This document shows, one piece after another, positions 56,219 through 64,000 of a stretch of 64,000 nucleotides of DNA; positions within the stretch are counted from its first letter, which is position 1; each line of letters begins with the position of its first letter. Origin of the DNA: JAXLXE01 sp046328115 (GTDB taxonomy: Bacteria; Chloroflexota; UBA6077; JACCZL01). Both the position numbers and the translations under genes were made by a program. Under the pieces are notes generated by a model that saw only the letters and a list, made by a program, of their open reading frames with translations, was not told the origin of the DNA and ran no database searches. The stretch covers positions 1,426,001-1,490,000 of the forward strand of contig JAXLXE010000001.1 of the NCBI GenBank assembly GCA_046328115.1. The letters are read 5' to 3'.

Positions 56219-58495
56219 CTAGCGGGCTCCCACCGGCTGCGCGGCGGCCTCGCGGACCACGCTGTACACGTCGCGGATCCCCTCCAACCGGTGCAGCACT
56301 CGGCTCAGCTTGTCTATCCCGCTTACCTCCACGGTCGCCCACACCGTGGCCGTCTGGTCCTTGTGCACCACCGCGCTCTGGGCCGTCAGGCTCAGGCCCT
56401 CGTCCGCCAGCAGCGCCGCCACGTCTCGGGCCAGACCCACGCGGTCCCAGGCCTCCACGCGGATCGTCACCGGGAACACCTGCTGCTCCGTGCGGCCCCA
56501 ATCCACCGGCACAAAGCGCTCCTGGTCCTCCTCGTTGGCCACATTGGTGCAGTCCAGACGGTGCACCGTCACGCCCTTGCCGCGCGTGATGTAGCCCACG
56601 ATCTGATCGCCCGGGACCGGCGTGCAGCACTTGGCCAGCCGGGTCAGCAGGTCGCCCACGCCCAGCACGCGGATCCCGCCGCTGGCCGGCGTGGTCGGCG
56701 CCTTGAGCTGCGGCGTCTCGTCGTCGCGTGGTCTGGTCTCTCCCGCGATCCGCGCCGCCACCTGGTGGGGCTGGATGTCGCCGTAGCCGATCGCGGCAAA
56801 CAGGTCATCGGCCTTGTCGTAGTGGTACAGCGTGGCGATGTCGTCGAACTTCACGCCGTCCAGCGACAGCCGCTTCAGCTCCTTCTCGAGCTGCTCCCGC
56901 CCGCGCGCCACGCTCTCGTCCCGTAGCTGCTTTCGGAACCACTGGCGGATCTTCTCGCGCGCGTTTGCCGTCCGCACGTAGCCCAGGTTGGGGTTCAGCC
57001 AGTCGCGGCTGGGGCCCTTGGAGCCGCGGCTGGTGATGATCTCTACGATGTCGCCGTTCTGCAGCCGGTAGTCCAGCGAGACCATCCGCTGGTTCACCTT
57101 GGCGCCCACGCACTTGTGGCCGACCTCGGTGTGTACGCGGTAGGCAAAGTCCAGCGGGGTGGCGCCGGCCGGCATCTCCTTGATCTCGCCCTTGGGAGTG
57201 AAGGCAAAGACCTGGTCGCGGAACACGTCCGTCTTGAGCGAGTCCATGAACTCCTGGGCGCCCGTGGCCATGTCCCGCTGCCAGTCCATGAGCTGGCGTA
57301 GCCAGGCGACCTTCTCGTCAAACGCCAGGTCCTGGGGCTTGCCCTCCTTGTAGCGCCAGTGCGCGGCCACGCCATACTCGGCCGACTTGTGCATGTCCCG
57401 GGTGCGGATCTGCACCTCCAGCGGGTGCATGCCCAGCCCCACGACCGTGGTGTGAAGCGACTGATAGCCGCTCTCCTTGGGGTTGGCGATGTAGTCGTCG
57501 AACTGCCCCGGCAGCGGCCGCCACAGCGAGTGGATGTGGCCCAGCGCGGCGTAGCACTCGGGCAGCGTATCCACCAGCACCCGCAACGCCAGCAAGTCGT
57601 GGATCTGGTCCACATCCGCGTTGCGGGACTTCATCTTGCGCCAGATGCTGTAGATGTGCTTGGCCCGCCCGCTGACCTCGGCCTCGATACCCGCCCGCGT
57701 CAGCTCCGCCTGGAGCGCCGCCACGGCGCTATCGATGTACTGCTGCCGCTCCGCCCGTCGGCTCGCCAGCTTGCCCGCGATCTCCTTGTAGACCACCGGC
57801 TCCAGGTGCCTGAAGGCCAGATCCTCAAGCTGCCACTTGATCTGCCAGATGCCCAGGCGGTTCGCCAGGGGCGCGTAGATCTCCATGGTCTCCTGCGCCA
57901 CGCGCACCCGCTTCTCCGGCGGCCGGGCGCCCAGCGTGCGCATGTTGTGCAGGCGATCCGCCAGCTTGATGAGCACCACCCGCACGTCATCCGCCATGGC
58001 CAGGAACATCTTGCGCATGCTCTCGGCCCAGATGGCCTGGCGGTCCAGCGGCGCCTCGCGGTCAGAGTCCTCCTGGAAGAAGGGCACCCGCGAGAGCTTG
58101 GTGACGCCGTCCACCAGCTTGGCCACCTCGGCGCCAAAGCGCGCCTCCAGCTCGCCCAGCGAGACGTCGCAGTCCTCCGAAACGTCGTGCAGCAGCGCCG
58201 CCACGATCGTGCCCGTGTCCATGTTCAGCTCAGCGAGCGACTCGGTGACCGCCAGCGGGTGGGTGATGTATGGATCACCCGACTCACGCATCTGACCGGA
58301 GTGGGCATCGCGGGCAAACTCAAACGCCCGCTCGATGGTCACCACGTCCTGCTCCGGCAGGTACGCCCGCACCTGCTCCAGCAGCTTCGCCGCGCTGACC
58401 TGCTGCCCCGCGGTCCTCTCCGAGCCCGCGATACCGCCCGCGACATTCCCCGCGACCCCGCCCGCGGCACCGTTCGCGATATTGACAGTCGCCAT
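56219..58495 (-). CDS. rel: bifunctional (p)ppGpp synthetase/hydrolase (Rel/SpoT)
   Basis: 758 aa. The HD hydrolase domain is intact (His103-Asp104 in ALLHDVSEDCD); the synthetase domain has GRAKHIYSIWRKMKSRN and NPKESGYQSLHTTVVG. TGS domain with VFAFTPKGEIKEMPAGATPL, then the Cys-rich CCTPVPGDQIVGYITRG and a C-terminal ACT domain. Length and order are those of long Rel enzymes. ATG 58495 is preceded within 5 bp by a TATACT, so the mRNA may be leaderless. The Gly/Ala-rich first 25 residues are unusual. Confidence 0.94.
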   Translation of the reverse strand: MATVNIANGAAGGVAGNVAGGIAGSERTAGQQVSAAKLLEQVRAYLPEQDVVTIERAFEFARDAHSGQMRESGDPYITHPLAVTESLAELNMDTGTIVAALLHDVSEDCDVSLGELEARFGAEVAKLVDGVTKLSRVPFFQEDSDREAPLDRQAIWAESMRKMFLAMADDVRVVLIKLADRLHNMRTLGARPPEKRVRVAQETMEIYAPLANRLGIWQIKWQLEDLAFRHLEPVVYKEIAGKLASRRAERQQYIDSAVAALQAELTRAGIEAEVSGRAKHIYSIWRKMKSRNADVDQIHDLLALRVLVDTLPECYAALGHIHSLWRPLPGQFDDYIANPKESGYQSLHTTVVGLGMHPLEVQIRTRDMHKSAEYGVAAHWRYKEGKPQDLAFDEKVAWLRQLMDWQRDMATGAQEFMDSLKTDVFRDQVFAFTPKGEIKEMPAGATPLDFAYRVHTEVGHKCVGAKVNQRMVSLDYRLQNGDIVEIITSRGSKGPSRDWLNPNLGYVRTANAREKIRQWFRKQLRDESVARGREQLEKELKRLSLDGVKFDDIATLYHYDKADDLFAAIGYGDIQPHQVAARIAGETRPRDDETPQLKAPTTPASGGIRVLGVGDLLTRLAKCCTPVPGDQIVGYITRGKGVTVHRLDCTNVANEEDQERFVPVDWGRTEQQVFPVTIRVEAWDRVGLARDVAALLADEGLSLTAQSAVVHKDQTATVWATVEVSGIDKLSRVLHRLEGIRDVYSVVREAAAQPVGAR

Positions 58496-58500
58496 GTCGC

Positions 58501-58506
58501 AGTATA
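58501..58506 (-). promoter_or_regulatory. extended -10 of rel, leaderless arrangement
   Basis: Minus-strand TGC-TATACT ends 5 bp before the ATG at 58495, so transcription should start at or near the A of the ATG. No ribosome binding site is present. Confidence 0.6.
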
Positions 58507-58557
58507 GCACGGTCCAATCGCGGCGGAATCAGGTCAACGCCCCGCTCGGGCGGCCGC

Positions 58558-59361
58558 TCAGACCCGCGCCACGCGCCGCTCCAGAGCGTCGCCGATCGCG
58601 TTCACTGAGAGCGCTGCCAGCACTACCGCGGCGCCCGGAAACAGCGCCACCCACCAGTGACCGTTCAGGACGCTGGTCTGCCCATCGATCAGCATGTTCC
58701 CCCAGCTCGGCGCGTACGGCGGCACCCCCAGCCCCAGGAAGGACAGCGCCGCCTCGATGAGGAGTGCATCCGCCACGGTCAGGGCGAAGAACACCAGCGC
58801 CACCCCCGCCAGGTGCGGTGCCAGGTGCACCCGCATCAACCGAGCGCTCCCGCAGCCGAGCGAGCGCGCGGCCAGCACGAACTCCCGCTCCCGCAGCGAG
58901 AGGATCTGCGCCCGGGCCAGCCGTGCCAGCGCCATCCAGACCGTGCAGCCAATCACCACCGCCACGCTTACCGCGCCCTGCGCGAAGATGGACTGCACCG
59001 CCACCAGCAGGAAGAAGGTGGGCAGCGCCAACGCCAGGTCCACCAGCCGCGAGAGCAGGTCGTCCACCGCCCGCGGCGCCATCCCCGCCACCGTGCCCAC
59101 GCAGAGTCCGATGGCCGTTGCCAGCCCGGCGGCGACGAACCCCACGAATACCGAGATCCGCGCGCCCCACACCAGACGGCTCAGCACGTCCCGCCCCAGC
59201 CGATCCGTCCCCAGCCAGTGCCCCAGGCCTGGGCCGTTGCCCCGCGCCGCCAGGTCTATGGCCTCAGGGTCCAGCGGCGCCAGCACCGGCGCACCCAGCG
59301 CCAGCAGCACCACCAGCAGCGCCCCCGTGCAGCCCAGCCACAGCGTCACGCGAGCACTCAC
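58558..59361 (-). CDS. peptide-type ABC transporter permease (DppC-like)
   Basis: 267 aa. About five membrane segments; the binding-protein-dependent transport signature reads EREFVLAARSLGCGSARLMR. GTDRLGRDVLSRLVWGARIS is the DppC/OppC N-terminal mark. GTG 59361 overlaps the stop of the upstream permease (GTGA), so they are coupled. No ATPase gene is in this cluster. Confidence 0.88.
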   Translation of the reverse strand: MSARVTLWLGCTGALLVVLLALGAPVLAPLDPEAIDLAARGNGPGLGHWLGTDRLGRDVLSRLVWGARISVFVGFVAAGLATAIGLCVGTVAGMAPRAVDDLLSRLVDLALALPTFFLLVAVQSIFAQGAVSVAVVIGCTVWMALARLARAQILSLREREFVLAARSLGCGSARLMRVHLAPHLAGVALVFFALTVADALLIEAALSFLGLGVPPYAPSWGNMLIDGQTSVLNGHWWVALFPGAAVVLAALSVNAIGDALERRVARV

Positions 59362-60314
59362 GGCCGGCGGTACCTGATCCTGGGATCGGCCGCGGCGTAG
59401 GCCAGGTCCACCAGCAGTCCGGTCACCGCCACCAGGCAGCCCACGGCCATGATCTCCGCCATCAGGACCGAGTAGTCACGGCGAAACGCCGACTCTATCG
59501 CCAACCGCCCCATCCCCGGCCAGGCAAACAACGTCTCCACCACCACCGATCCGCTCAGCAAGCGCGGGATGAACAGCCCCACCACCGTGATCGCGGGCAG
59601 GAGCGCGTTGCGCAGCACGTGCGCTCGCAGCACGGCCACCTCGCGCAGCCCCTTGGCGCGAGCCGTGCGCGCGTAGTCGCTGCCGGCCGCCTCCCGGACG
59701 GCCGAGCGCGTGTAGCGGAACAGCGCCGCGGCCTCCCGCAGGGCCAGCACCGCGCACGGCATGGCCAGGTGCGCCAGCCGATCGGCCAGGCCGACCTCCC
59801 CGCGCGCGGACACGATGCCCGCGGACGGCAGCCAGCCCAGCGCTACCGAGAACACCAGGATAGCGACGAGCCCCAGCCAGAATCCGGGCACCGCCGCCAC
59901 CACCGTGGCCCCGGCCAGCAGCGAATGATCAACCAGGCTGCCCGGCCGCCAGCCGGCCCAGGCGCCCAGGCTGATCCCCACCAGCACCGCCAGCACCAGC
60001 GCGGAGACCGTTAGTAGCAGCGTGGCGGGGACGCGGTCCAGCACCACCTGGAGCGCCGGCCGACCGTCCGCGTAGGATCGGCCGAAATCGCCAACGGCCG
60101 CCCGACTCAGCCAGCGGCCGTACTGGGCCGGCAGCGGCAGGTCCAGGCCCCAGGCCTGCCGGATCGCCGCCAGCTCCTCGGCCGGCACCTCGCCGCCGTA
60201 CACCAGCGCGGCGGGGTCGCCCGGCGCCAGCCGCAGGAGGGCGAAGGAGGCCACGCTGACCAGCAGCAGCAACGGCACCACCTGGGCCAGCCGGCCCGCC
60301 ACGTAGCCGCTCAT
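59358..60314 (-). CDS. peptide-type ABC transporter permease (DppB-like)
   Basis: 318 aa. N-terminal GRLAQVVPLLLLVSVASFAL and the signature SDYARTARAKGLREVAVLRA identify a DppB/OppB permease. Lies between the solute-binding protein and DppC-like gene. Confidence 0.88.
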   Translation of the reverse strand: MSGYVAGRLAQVVPLLLLVSVASFALLRLAPGDPAALVYGGEVPAEELAAIRQAWGLDLPLPAQYGRWLSRAAVGDFGRSYADGRPALQVVLDRVPATLLLTVSALVLAVLVGISLGAWAGWRPGSLVDHSLLAGATVVAAVPGFWLGLVAILVFSVALGWLPSAGIVSARGEVGLADRLAHLAMPCAVLALREAAALFRYTRSAVREAAGSDYARTARAKGLREVAVLRAHVLRNALLPAITVVGLFIPRLLSGSVVVETLFAWPGMGRLAIESAFRRDYSVLMAEIMAVGCLVAVTGLLVDLAYAAADPRIRYRRP

Positions 60315-60350
60315 CGCCGCCTCAACCCGCGCGCGTGCGCGCGGACCGCG

Positions 60351-62054
60351 TCACCGCAGGCGCCACTCCTCCACGTTCCAGAACGGGTTCTGCGGCGCCG
60401 GCTTGAAGCCCTCCAGGCCCGCCCGGGTGCCATACACCACCTTGGGGTAGTAGAGCGGGAGGATGGCGGACTCGTTGGCCAGGATCTCCTGGATCTTGAA
60501 GTAGGTGGCCTTCCGCTCCGCCTGCTCCGTCTGCAGCAGACCCTTGTCCAGCAGCGCGTCCACGTCCGCGTTCTTGTACCGCAGGAAGTTGTTGCCGTTG
60601 GTCAGCGAGCGGCTGTGGTAGCGCCGCGACATGTCCGGGTCCACCGCCACGGAGGTGGAGAGGAAGATCGCCTCGAAGTTGGACTTCAGCACGCGCTCGT
60701 TGATGAAGGTGTTCAGCTCCAGGAACTGCGGCTCCATCTCCACGCCGATCTGCTTCCACGCCTGGCGGACCAGCAGGATCACCTCCTCGCGGGTCTTGTC
60801 GCCGGAGTTGCTGAGCAGGGCAAACTTCAGCGGCTGCCCGCCCTTCTGCCGCACGCCATCCGCGCCCCTGTTCCAGCCTGCCTCGTCCAGCAGCGCGCCG
60901 GCCCTTGCCGCGTCCAGCGGATACGCGTTCACGCCGCCGTTGTACGCCCAGGAGTTGGGCATCACGTCGCTGGTGGAGACCAGCCCGTTGCCCTCCAGCA
61001 GCTTGTCCACGATGGCCTTTCGGTCGATCGCGTAGCTCAGCGCCTGCCGCACGCGCGGGTCCTGGAACAGCGGGTTCTCGAGCTGGAAGCCGATGTAGGT
61101 GTTCGCATCGACCGATTCAGCGAAGGACAGCTTCTGCTCGCGGCGGAGCCGAGCCACGTCGCCGGCTGGCAGCGCGCCTGCGTCCGCCTCGCCGTTCGTG
61201 AGCTGGACCACCAGCACGTTGGAGTCCTTCACCAGCTTGTAGACGATGCGCTCGATGGACGGTTTGGTCCCGAAGTAGGTCGGGTTTGCCACCAGCACGA
61301 TCTGCTGGCCGGCCGTCCACTCCTCCACTCGATACGGGCCGGAGCCCACCGGCTTCCGATTGAACTCCGCGTTCACCAGATCCTGGCCTTCAAGCAGATG
61401 GCGCGGCGCCACGCCCACCGCCAGCTTGGAGAGGAACGAGGCGTCTGGCGTCTTCAGCTTGAACACCACCGTGGCCGCGTCAGGCGCCGCGATCTCTTCC
61501 ACCGCCGCGTAGTCCGTCTTGGCGATCGTCCCCTTCACGTCCGCATTGCGGATCGTGTCAAAGGTGAACTTCACGTCCGCCGAGGTCACGTCCTTGCCGT
61601 CGTGCCACTTCGCGCCGGGCCGCAGCTTGAAGGTGTACTGCTTCCCATCTGGCGCCACGTCGAAGGAAGCCGCGAGCTCCGGCTGGAGCTCCATCTTGTC
61701 GTTCACGCGGACCAGGCCATCGAAGATCGCCGTGAGGATCGCCTTGGTCTGGACGTCCGGGGCGACGATGGGATTGAGTCGGCTGGGCTCTGAGAGCGAG
61801 ATGAACACCAGGGTGGTCGGCTTCGCCGGGCTGAGGGGCTGACTGGGCTTCGCGTCCGCGGGCGGCTGGGCGGGCTTCGCCGCGACCACCGTTGGAGCGA
61901 GGGCCGGCGCCGTGGTGGGCGCGGCCGCCGGGGCAGCGGCGGGCTGGGTGGGGCTGGGCGCCGGACCAGGCGGGCTGCTGGGGGTACAGGCCGCCGCCAC
62001 GGCGGCCAGGGCCAGACCAGATGCCAGCGACGCGCGCAGCCGACGCCAGTTCAT
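60351..62054 (-). CDS. ABC transporter solute-binding lipoprotein (family 5, peptide/nickel type)
   Basis: 567 aa. Lipobox AVAAAC, then a Pro/Ala-rich linker of about 55 residues. SBP_bac_5 domain: FDGLVRVNDKMELQPELAAS, FKLRPGAKWHDGKDVTSADV, RQALSYAIDRKAIVDKLLEG. Substrate predicted as peptides or other oligomers. First of the SBP-DppB-DppC set. Confidence 0.9.
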   Translation of the reverse strand: MNWRRLRASLASGLALAAVAAACTPSSPPGPAPSPTQPAAAPAAAPTTAPALAPTVVAAKPAQPPADAKPSQPLSPAKPTTLVFISLSEPSRLNPIVAPDVQTKAILTAIFDGLVRVNDKMELQPELAASFDVAPDGKQYTFKLRPGAKWHDGKDVTSADVKFTFDTIRNADVKGTIAKTDYAAVEEIAAPDAATVVFKLKTPDASFLSKLAVGVAPRHLLEGQDLVNAEFNRKPVGSGPYRVEEWTAGQQIVLVANPTYFGTKPSIERIVYKLVKDSNVLVVQLTNGEADAGALPAGDVARLRREQKLSFAESVDANTYIGFQLENPLFQDPRVRQALSYAIDRKAIVDKLLEGNGLVSTSDVMPNSWAYNGGVNAYPLDAARAGALLDEAGWNRGADGVRQKGGQPLKFALLSNSGDKTREEVILLVRQAWKQIGVEMEPQFLELNTFINERVLKSNFEAIFLSTSVAVDPDMSRRYHSRSLTNGNNFLRYKNADVDALLDKGLLQTEQAERKATYFKIQEILANESAILPLYYPKVVYGTRAGLEGFKPAPQNPFWNVEEWRLR

Positions 62055-62118
62055 GGGACGCTCCTCCCCGAGCCGATCAGCGGCCCGGCGACGGAGATCA
62101 TACCCCCGCGTCCGCGCC

Positions 62119-63072
62119 TCAGGAGACGGAAACCGCGTTCACCACCGCCCGCGCCACCGCGTCTACCGCGGCCGCCCCAAGCGCCGCCAGGGGCATGGCC
62201 GACTGGTGTGCGCCCGTTGCCAGGGAGAACAGCGTGTCGCCGTCGTACGGCGTGTGGCAGGGCCGGATGGCCAGCGCCAGCCCGTCGTGCGCCACGGTCG
62301 CCAGCCAGCTCGCGTCCGCCTTGGAGAGCGCCGCGTCCGTGGCCACCACGCCGATGGTGGTGTTGCCACCCAGCGCCGCGGGCTGGGCGCGGGGCGGATC
62401 CAGGTACACCCCCTGCCCCAGGAATTGGCCAGTGGCTGGGTCGCGCGCGCCGGCCAGGATCCGGCCGGACGACGGATCTACCACGTCGCCGTACGCGTTC
62501 ACCGCGATCAGCGCCGCCACCACCGTGCCGTCCGCCAGGCGCGTGCTGGCGGTGCCGATGCCGCCCGGCATCGCGGCGTCGCGGCCGGCGCCCTTGCCCA
62601 CCGTGGCGCCCGTGCCCGCGCCCACGCGGCCGACGGCAACGGATGACGCGCTGGCCGATTCGCACGCGGCAAGCCCCGCCGCCGCGTCTGGCCGCGCCCG
62701 CGGATCGCCCTGCAGCAGGTCGAACAGCACCGCGCCGACCACGATCGGCACGACTAGCCTGGCCTCTGGTGGACCCACCGGGAAGCCCTGACCGCGCGAC
62801 TCCAGGAAGCGCATCACACCCGCCGCCGCGTCCAGGCCGTAGGCGCTGCCGCCCGTGAGCAGGACGGCGTCCACTCGGTTGACACGGTTCTCTGGTCGGA
62901 GCAGGTCCGTCTCGCGCGTGCCCGGCGAGCCGCCGCGCACGCTCACGCCGCCAACGGTGGCCTCAGGGCCCGCCGCCGGGCACAGGACCACCGTGCAGCC
63001 CGTCCGGCCGACGGCATCCGTGTAATGGCCGACGCGCAGCCCCGCCACATCCACGATCGACCCGCCAGCCAT
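62119..63072 (-). CDS. P1/DmpA-type N-terminal-nucleophile aminopeptidase family protein
   Basis: 317 aa. VDVAGLRVGHYTDAVGRTGC, NRVDAVLLTGGSAYGLDAAA, VGRVGAGTGATVGKGAG and GNTTIGVVATDAAL are P1-family marks. The last holds the expected self-cleavage site; Thr stands where DmpA has its Ser nucleophile. It lies upstream of the peptide transporter genes, so it may trim imported peptides. ATG 63072 gives the normal start. Confidence 0.82.
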   Translation of the reverse strand: MAGGSIVDVAGLRVGHYTDAVGRTGCTVVLCPAAGPEATVGGVSVRGGSPGTRETDLLRPENRVNRVDAVLLTGGSAYGLDAAAGVMRFLESRGQGFPVGPPEARLVVPIVVGAVLFDLLQGDPRARPDAAAGLAACESASASSVAVGRVGAGTGATVGKGAGRDAAMPGGIGTASTRLADGTVVAALIAVNAYGDVVDPSSGRILAGARDPATGQFLGQGVYLDPPRAQPAALGGNTTIGVVATDAALSKADASWLATVAHDGLALAIRPCHTPYDGDTLFSLATGAHQSAMPLAALGAAAVDAVARAVVNAVSVS

Positions 63073-63090
63073 GCCGCCAGGATACACCGT

Positions 63091-63148
63091 GGCGGTAAGG
63101 CACCCACCGCGGCGGCAAGGCACCCACGAGGGGTGCCCCTACGGGCGG
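63091..63148. repeat. intergenic repeat element with hairpin
   Basis: Two tandem copies of GGCGG(T/C)AAGGCACCCAC (63091 and 63111); the second continues into an inverted unit GGCACCC-N5-GGGTGCC (63118-63136). It lies between divergent genes and resembles intergenic REP-like repeats reported in many Chloroflexi and GC-rich genomes. Confidence 0.5.
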
Positions 63149-63228
63149 TGCTTACCTTTCCGTGAGCACGGCATCCCCTAGAATCCCCAGTAGCACACAG
63201 GTACTCAGGCACACAGGGGACACTTCAC

Positions 63229-63642
63229 ATGATCGATCTTGGGGAGTTCGCGGAGCCCATCAACGTCGCCATCACCGAGGGCTCGCCCTGCCTCGTGGCC
63301 ACGGCCACGAAAGACGGCGCGCCCAGCCTGTCCTACAAGGGCAGCGTCATGGTGTTCGATTCCACCCGCCTGGCCTTCTGGGAGCGGGCCCACGGCGAGA
63401 CGCTGCGCCACATCAAGGAGAACCCCCAGGTGGCGGTCTTCTATCGGAATCGCGAGCGCCAGCTCCAGCTACGGTTCCACGGACGGGCGACGCTGCACGA
63501 GAGCGGCCCGGTGCGCGACCAGATCATGGCCAGGACCGTCCAGGGCGAGCTAGACCGCGACCCCGAGCGCAAGGGCATAGGCGTCATGATCGAGGTGGAC
63601 CGGGTCACCGTGCCCGGACGGGGAGACCTCCAGACCCGCTGA
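63229..63642 (+). CDS. pyridoxamine 5'-phosphate oxidase-like flavin/F420-binding protein
   Basis: 137 aa split-barrel protein: GSPCLVATATKDGAPSLSYK, LAFWERAHGETLRHIKENPQ and VAVFYRNRERQLQLRFHGRA. AGGGGA lies upstream of ATG 63229. This small group covers many reductases and haem-degradation-like enzymes; substrate unknown. A -10-like TAGAAT lies at 63179-63184. Confidence 0.8.
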   Translation: MIDLGEFAEPINVAITEGSPCLVATATKDGAPSLSYKGSVMVFDSTRLAFWERAHGETLRHIKENPQVAVFYRNRERQLQLRFHGRATLHESGPVRDQIMARTVQGELDRDPERKGIGVMIEVDRVTVPGRGDLQTR

Positions 63643-63649
63643 CATCCTC

Positions 63650-64000
63650 GTGTCTAGGCAGTCAGGGGCGGGCGGACGGACGGCCGCGAATCGTGAAGAG
63701 GCCATTACGGGCCTCCACGCCCGCATCCTGGCGTGCCGCGCGTGCCACCAAGCCGGCCACCTGCCCGGCGAGCTGGGAGATGCCACGCCCATCCGGCACG
63801 TCTGGTCGCCGCGCCAGCGGACCATGATCGTGGGCCAGGCACCCGGGCTTCAGACCCAGCTCAAGGGATTCCACTTCGCCGGACCCGGCGGGCGGCTGCT
63901 GGGCGCCTGGCTGGCGCGAGCCGGCTATCCCGCCGAAGGGTGGCGGGAGCACTGCTACGTCACCTCGCTGACACGCTGCTTCCCCGGCAAGGCGCCAGGC
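63650..64000 (+). CDS. uracil-DNA glycosylase superfamily protein (partial, runs off the window)
   Basis: 117 codons from GTG 63650 to the window end. Features: CRACHQAG (first cysteines of the iron-sulfur-type family), motif A-like VGQAPGLQTQLKG, GPGGRLLGAWLARAGY and VTSLTRCFPGKAPG. Family 4-like UDGs have GEAPG; here Gln replaces Glu, as in a related actinobacterial/Chloroflexi subgroup. Start not certain (no good ribosome binding site). C-terminal motif B is beyond the window. Confidence 0.7.
   Translation, partial: MSRQSGAGGRTAANREEAITGLHARILACRACHQAGHLPGELGDATPIRHVWSPRQRTMIVGQAPGLQTQLKGFHFAGPGGRLLGAWLARAGYPAEGWREHCYVTSLTRCFPGKAPG

Overview
The window is a GC-rich bacterial chromosome segment, dense in genes and dominated by one very long run of translation and transcription genes on the minus strand (about 36.4 kb down to 6.8 kb). 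Gene content and protein features suggest a member of the Chloroflexota or a close GC-rich relative: C+ (zinc-binding) forms of S14, S4, L36 and L32, an S12 with the long Bacilli-type loop, GT39 and C39-like exported proteins, a FecR-type membrane protein and tandem TatC. The phylum is an inference; no rRNA gene is present to fix it. No CRISPR array, insertion sequence, integrase or prophage was seen.

Layout. 1-4374 (minus): a MmgE/PrpD-family gene, a GT39 membrane glycosyltransferase and a C39-like exported peptidase cut by the window edge. 4592-6637 (plus): a consensus promoter, a ~317-nt leader, a sigma-70 factor and a small secreted protein. 6711-36542 (minus): rpoB-rpoC, then rpsL-rpsG-fusA-tuf, the S10 and spc groups through secY-adk, then infA-rpmJ-rpsM-rpsK-rpsD-rpoA-rplQ-truA-rplM-rpsI. 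Separate promoters are visible before rpsL (TTGACA-17-TATAGT) and before infA (extended -10); map is missing between adk and infA, and rplK/A/J/L do not precede rpoB. 36667-38707 (minus): an aldo/keto reductase and a secreted protein. 38812-46421 (plus): a carboxymuconolactone-decarboxylase-like protein and a malate/lactate-type dehydrogenase, then yceD-rpmF-fabG-accC-nusB-acpP-tatC-tatC. 46498-50361 (minus): tRNA-Leu, tig, clpP and clpX, a protein-quality-control block. 50420-54816 is a mixed region: a second C39-like protein, a T4 Rnl1-type RNA ligase, a two-repeat alpha/beta-barrel-like protein (plus), an ankyrin protein and tRNA-Lys. 54959-64000: a FecR-type membrane protein, a bifunctional Rel (ppGpp) enzyme with what looks like a leaderless promoter, a peptide ABC transporter without ATPases, a P1/DmpA-type peptidase, a flavin-reductase-like protein and the start of a uracil-DNA glycosylase-superfamily gene.

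How the parts fit: most of the window is growth machinery (ribosome, RNA polymerase, elongation factors, sigma factor, Sec and Tat export, ACP/FabG/biotin carboxylase, Clp proteolysis, stringent response). The accessory genes are mainly exported or membrane proteins and small-molecule or peptide uptake. No clear novel multi-gene system stands out. The best items for follow-up are the stand-alone Rnl1-type RNA ligase, the tandem tatC pair, the codon-usage outlier tuf, the leaderless rel promoter, the variant biotin carboxylase and the unexplained leader before the sigma gene.
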